Shown in pieces: positions 5,238 to 5,445 of a stretch of DNA of 5,445 bases. The stretch is from Sphingobacteriales bacterium (GTDB lineage Bacteria; Bacteroidota; Bacteroidia; Sphingobacteriales; Sphingobacteriaceae): the NCBI GenBank assembly GCA_020058405.1, contig JAGVEE010000350.1:1-5445 (forward strand). Reading direction: 5' to 3'. Every line of letters begins with the position of its first letter. Within the stretch, counting starts at the first letter, position 1. The notes beneath the pieces were generated by a model that was not told where the DNA came from, searched no databases, and saw only the letters and a list, made by a program, of their open reading frames with translations. The position numbers were made by a program, and so were the translations under genes.

Positions 5238-5445
5238 TTATTTTAAAATTATTTTTCCGGTTTGAATAGGAATATTATTATTCAACAAGGTATAGAAGTA
5301 AAATCCTTGCTTATATGTTTCAGTATTTATTGTTGTGTTGTTTTCGTTTAAAACAAATGACTCTACGATTTGTCCGATTGAATTATAAATAATAAACTCA
5401 TAAGTTGGGTTATTAATATTTTCAAATTTAACATTCAAGAATGAA
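5238..5445 (-). CDS. C-terminal end of a secreted protein with a T9SS type A sorting domain (5' end outside window)
   Basis: Only the last 68 codons are in the window; the frame is open to the right edge, so the gene starts beyond it. The residues match the latter part of the type IX secretion sorting domain (Por_Secre_tail type): YEFIIYNSIGQIVESF, then NTETYKQGFYFYTLLNNN, and the ending QTGKIILK. In this family the domain directs the protein across the outer membrane through the T9SS, after which the signal is removed. The conserved PNP motif at the domain start would lie just outside the window. A TTG codon at 5438-5436 could be taken as a start, but the sequence upstream (SF) continues the domain, so it is internal. 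The cargo part of the protein, and thus its function, cannot be seen. Its transcript probably ends at the 19-bp stem-loop. Confidence 0.88.
   Translation of the reverse strand, partial: SFLNVKFENINNPTYEFIIYNSIGQIVESFVLNENNTTINTETYKQGFYFYTLLNNNIPIQTGKIILK

Noticed and set aside
5238..5438. A separate small gene starting at the TTG codon at 5438
   Set aside because: The frame stays open to the window edge and the residues before the TTG continue a T9SS sorting domain, so this is the end of a larger gene.

Overview
The window looks like chromosomal DNA from a member of the phylum Bacteroidota. Three things point there: the C-terminal end of a secreted protein with a type IX secretion system (T9SS) sorting domain at the right edge, an AraC-type regulator of a form I know from Bacteroidota, and AT-rich intergenic DNA with little Shine-Dalgarno use. 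The genus cannot be told from the sequence. No mobile element, RNA gene or CRISPR array was seen.

Left part (1-1530): the N-terminal half of a ClpC-type AAA+ unfoldase runs leftward off the window. A 288-bp divergent intergenic region separates it from the next gene. It holds a likely clpC promoter and leader, an 8-bp tandem repeat, a small inverted repeat and a 7-bp tandem repeat.

Middle part (1531-3765): a full-length EttA-type ABC-F translation factor runs rightward and converges on a leftward YkuK-like (DUF458) RNase H-fold protein. The 81-bp gap between them is almost entirely an inverted repeat built from degenerate 8-bp units. These units resemble the 8-bp array upstream of ettA.

Right part (3766-5445): three more leftward genes. 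In their transcription order they are the T9SS cargo C-terminus (partial), a 196-aa AraC-family regulator and a 153-aa SRPBCC (Bet v1-like) protein. A perfect 19-bp stem-loop terminator separates the cargo gene from the regulator. Gaps of 147 and 194 bp, each with a weaker hairpin, separate regulator, SRPBCC gene and YkuK-like gene, so these are probably separate units and not a tight operon.

Functionally the left half is housekeeping: protein quality control, ribosome-state control and a putative nuclease. The right half is a loose set of accessory genes with no clear common pathway. I found no convincing new multi-gene system. The most unusual material is the intergenic octamer repeat family and the hairpin made from it.
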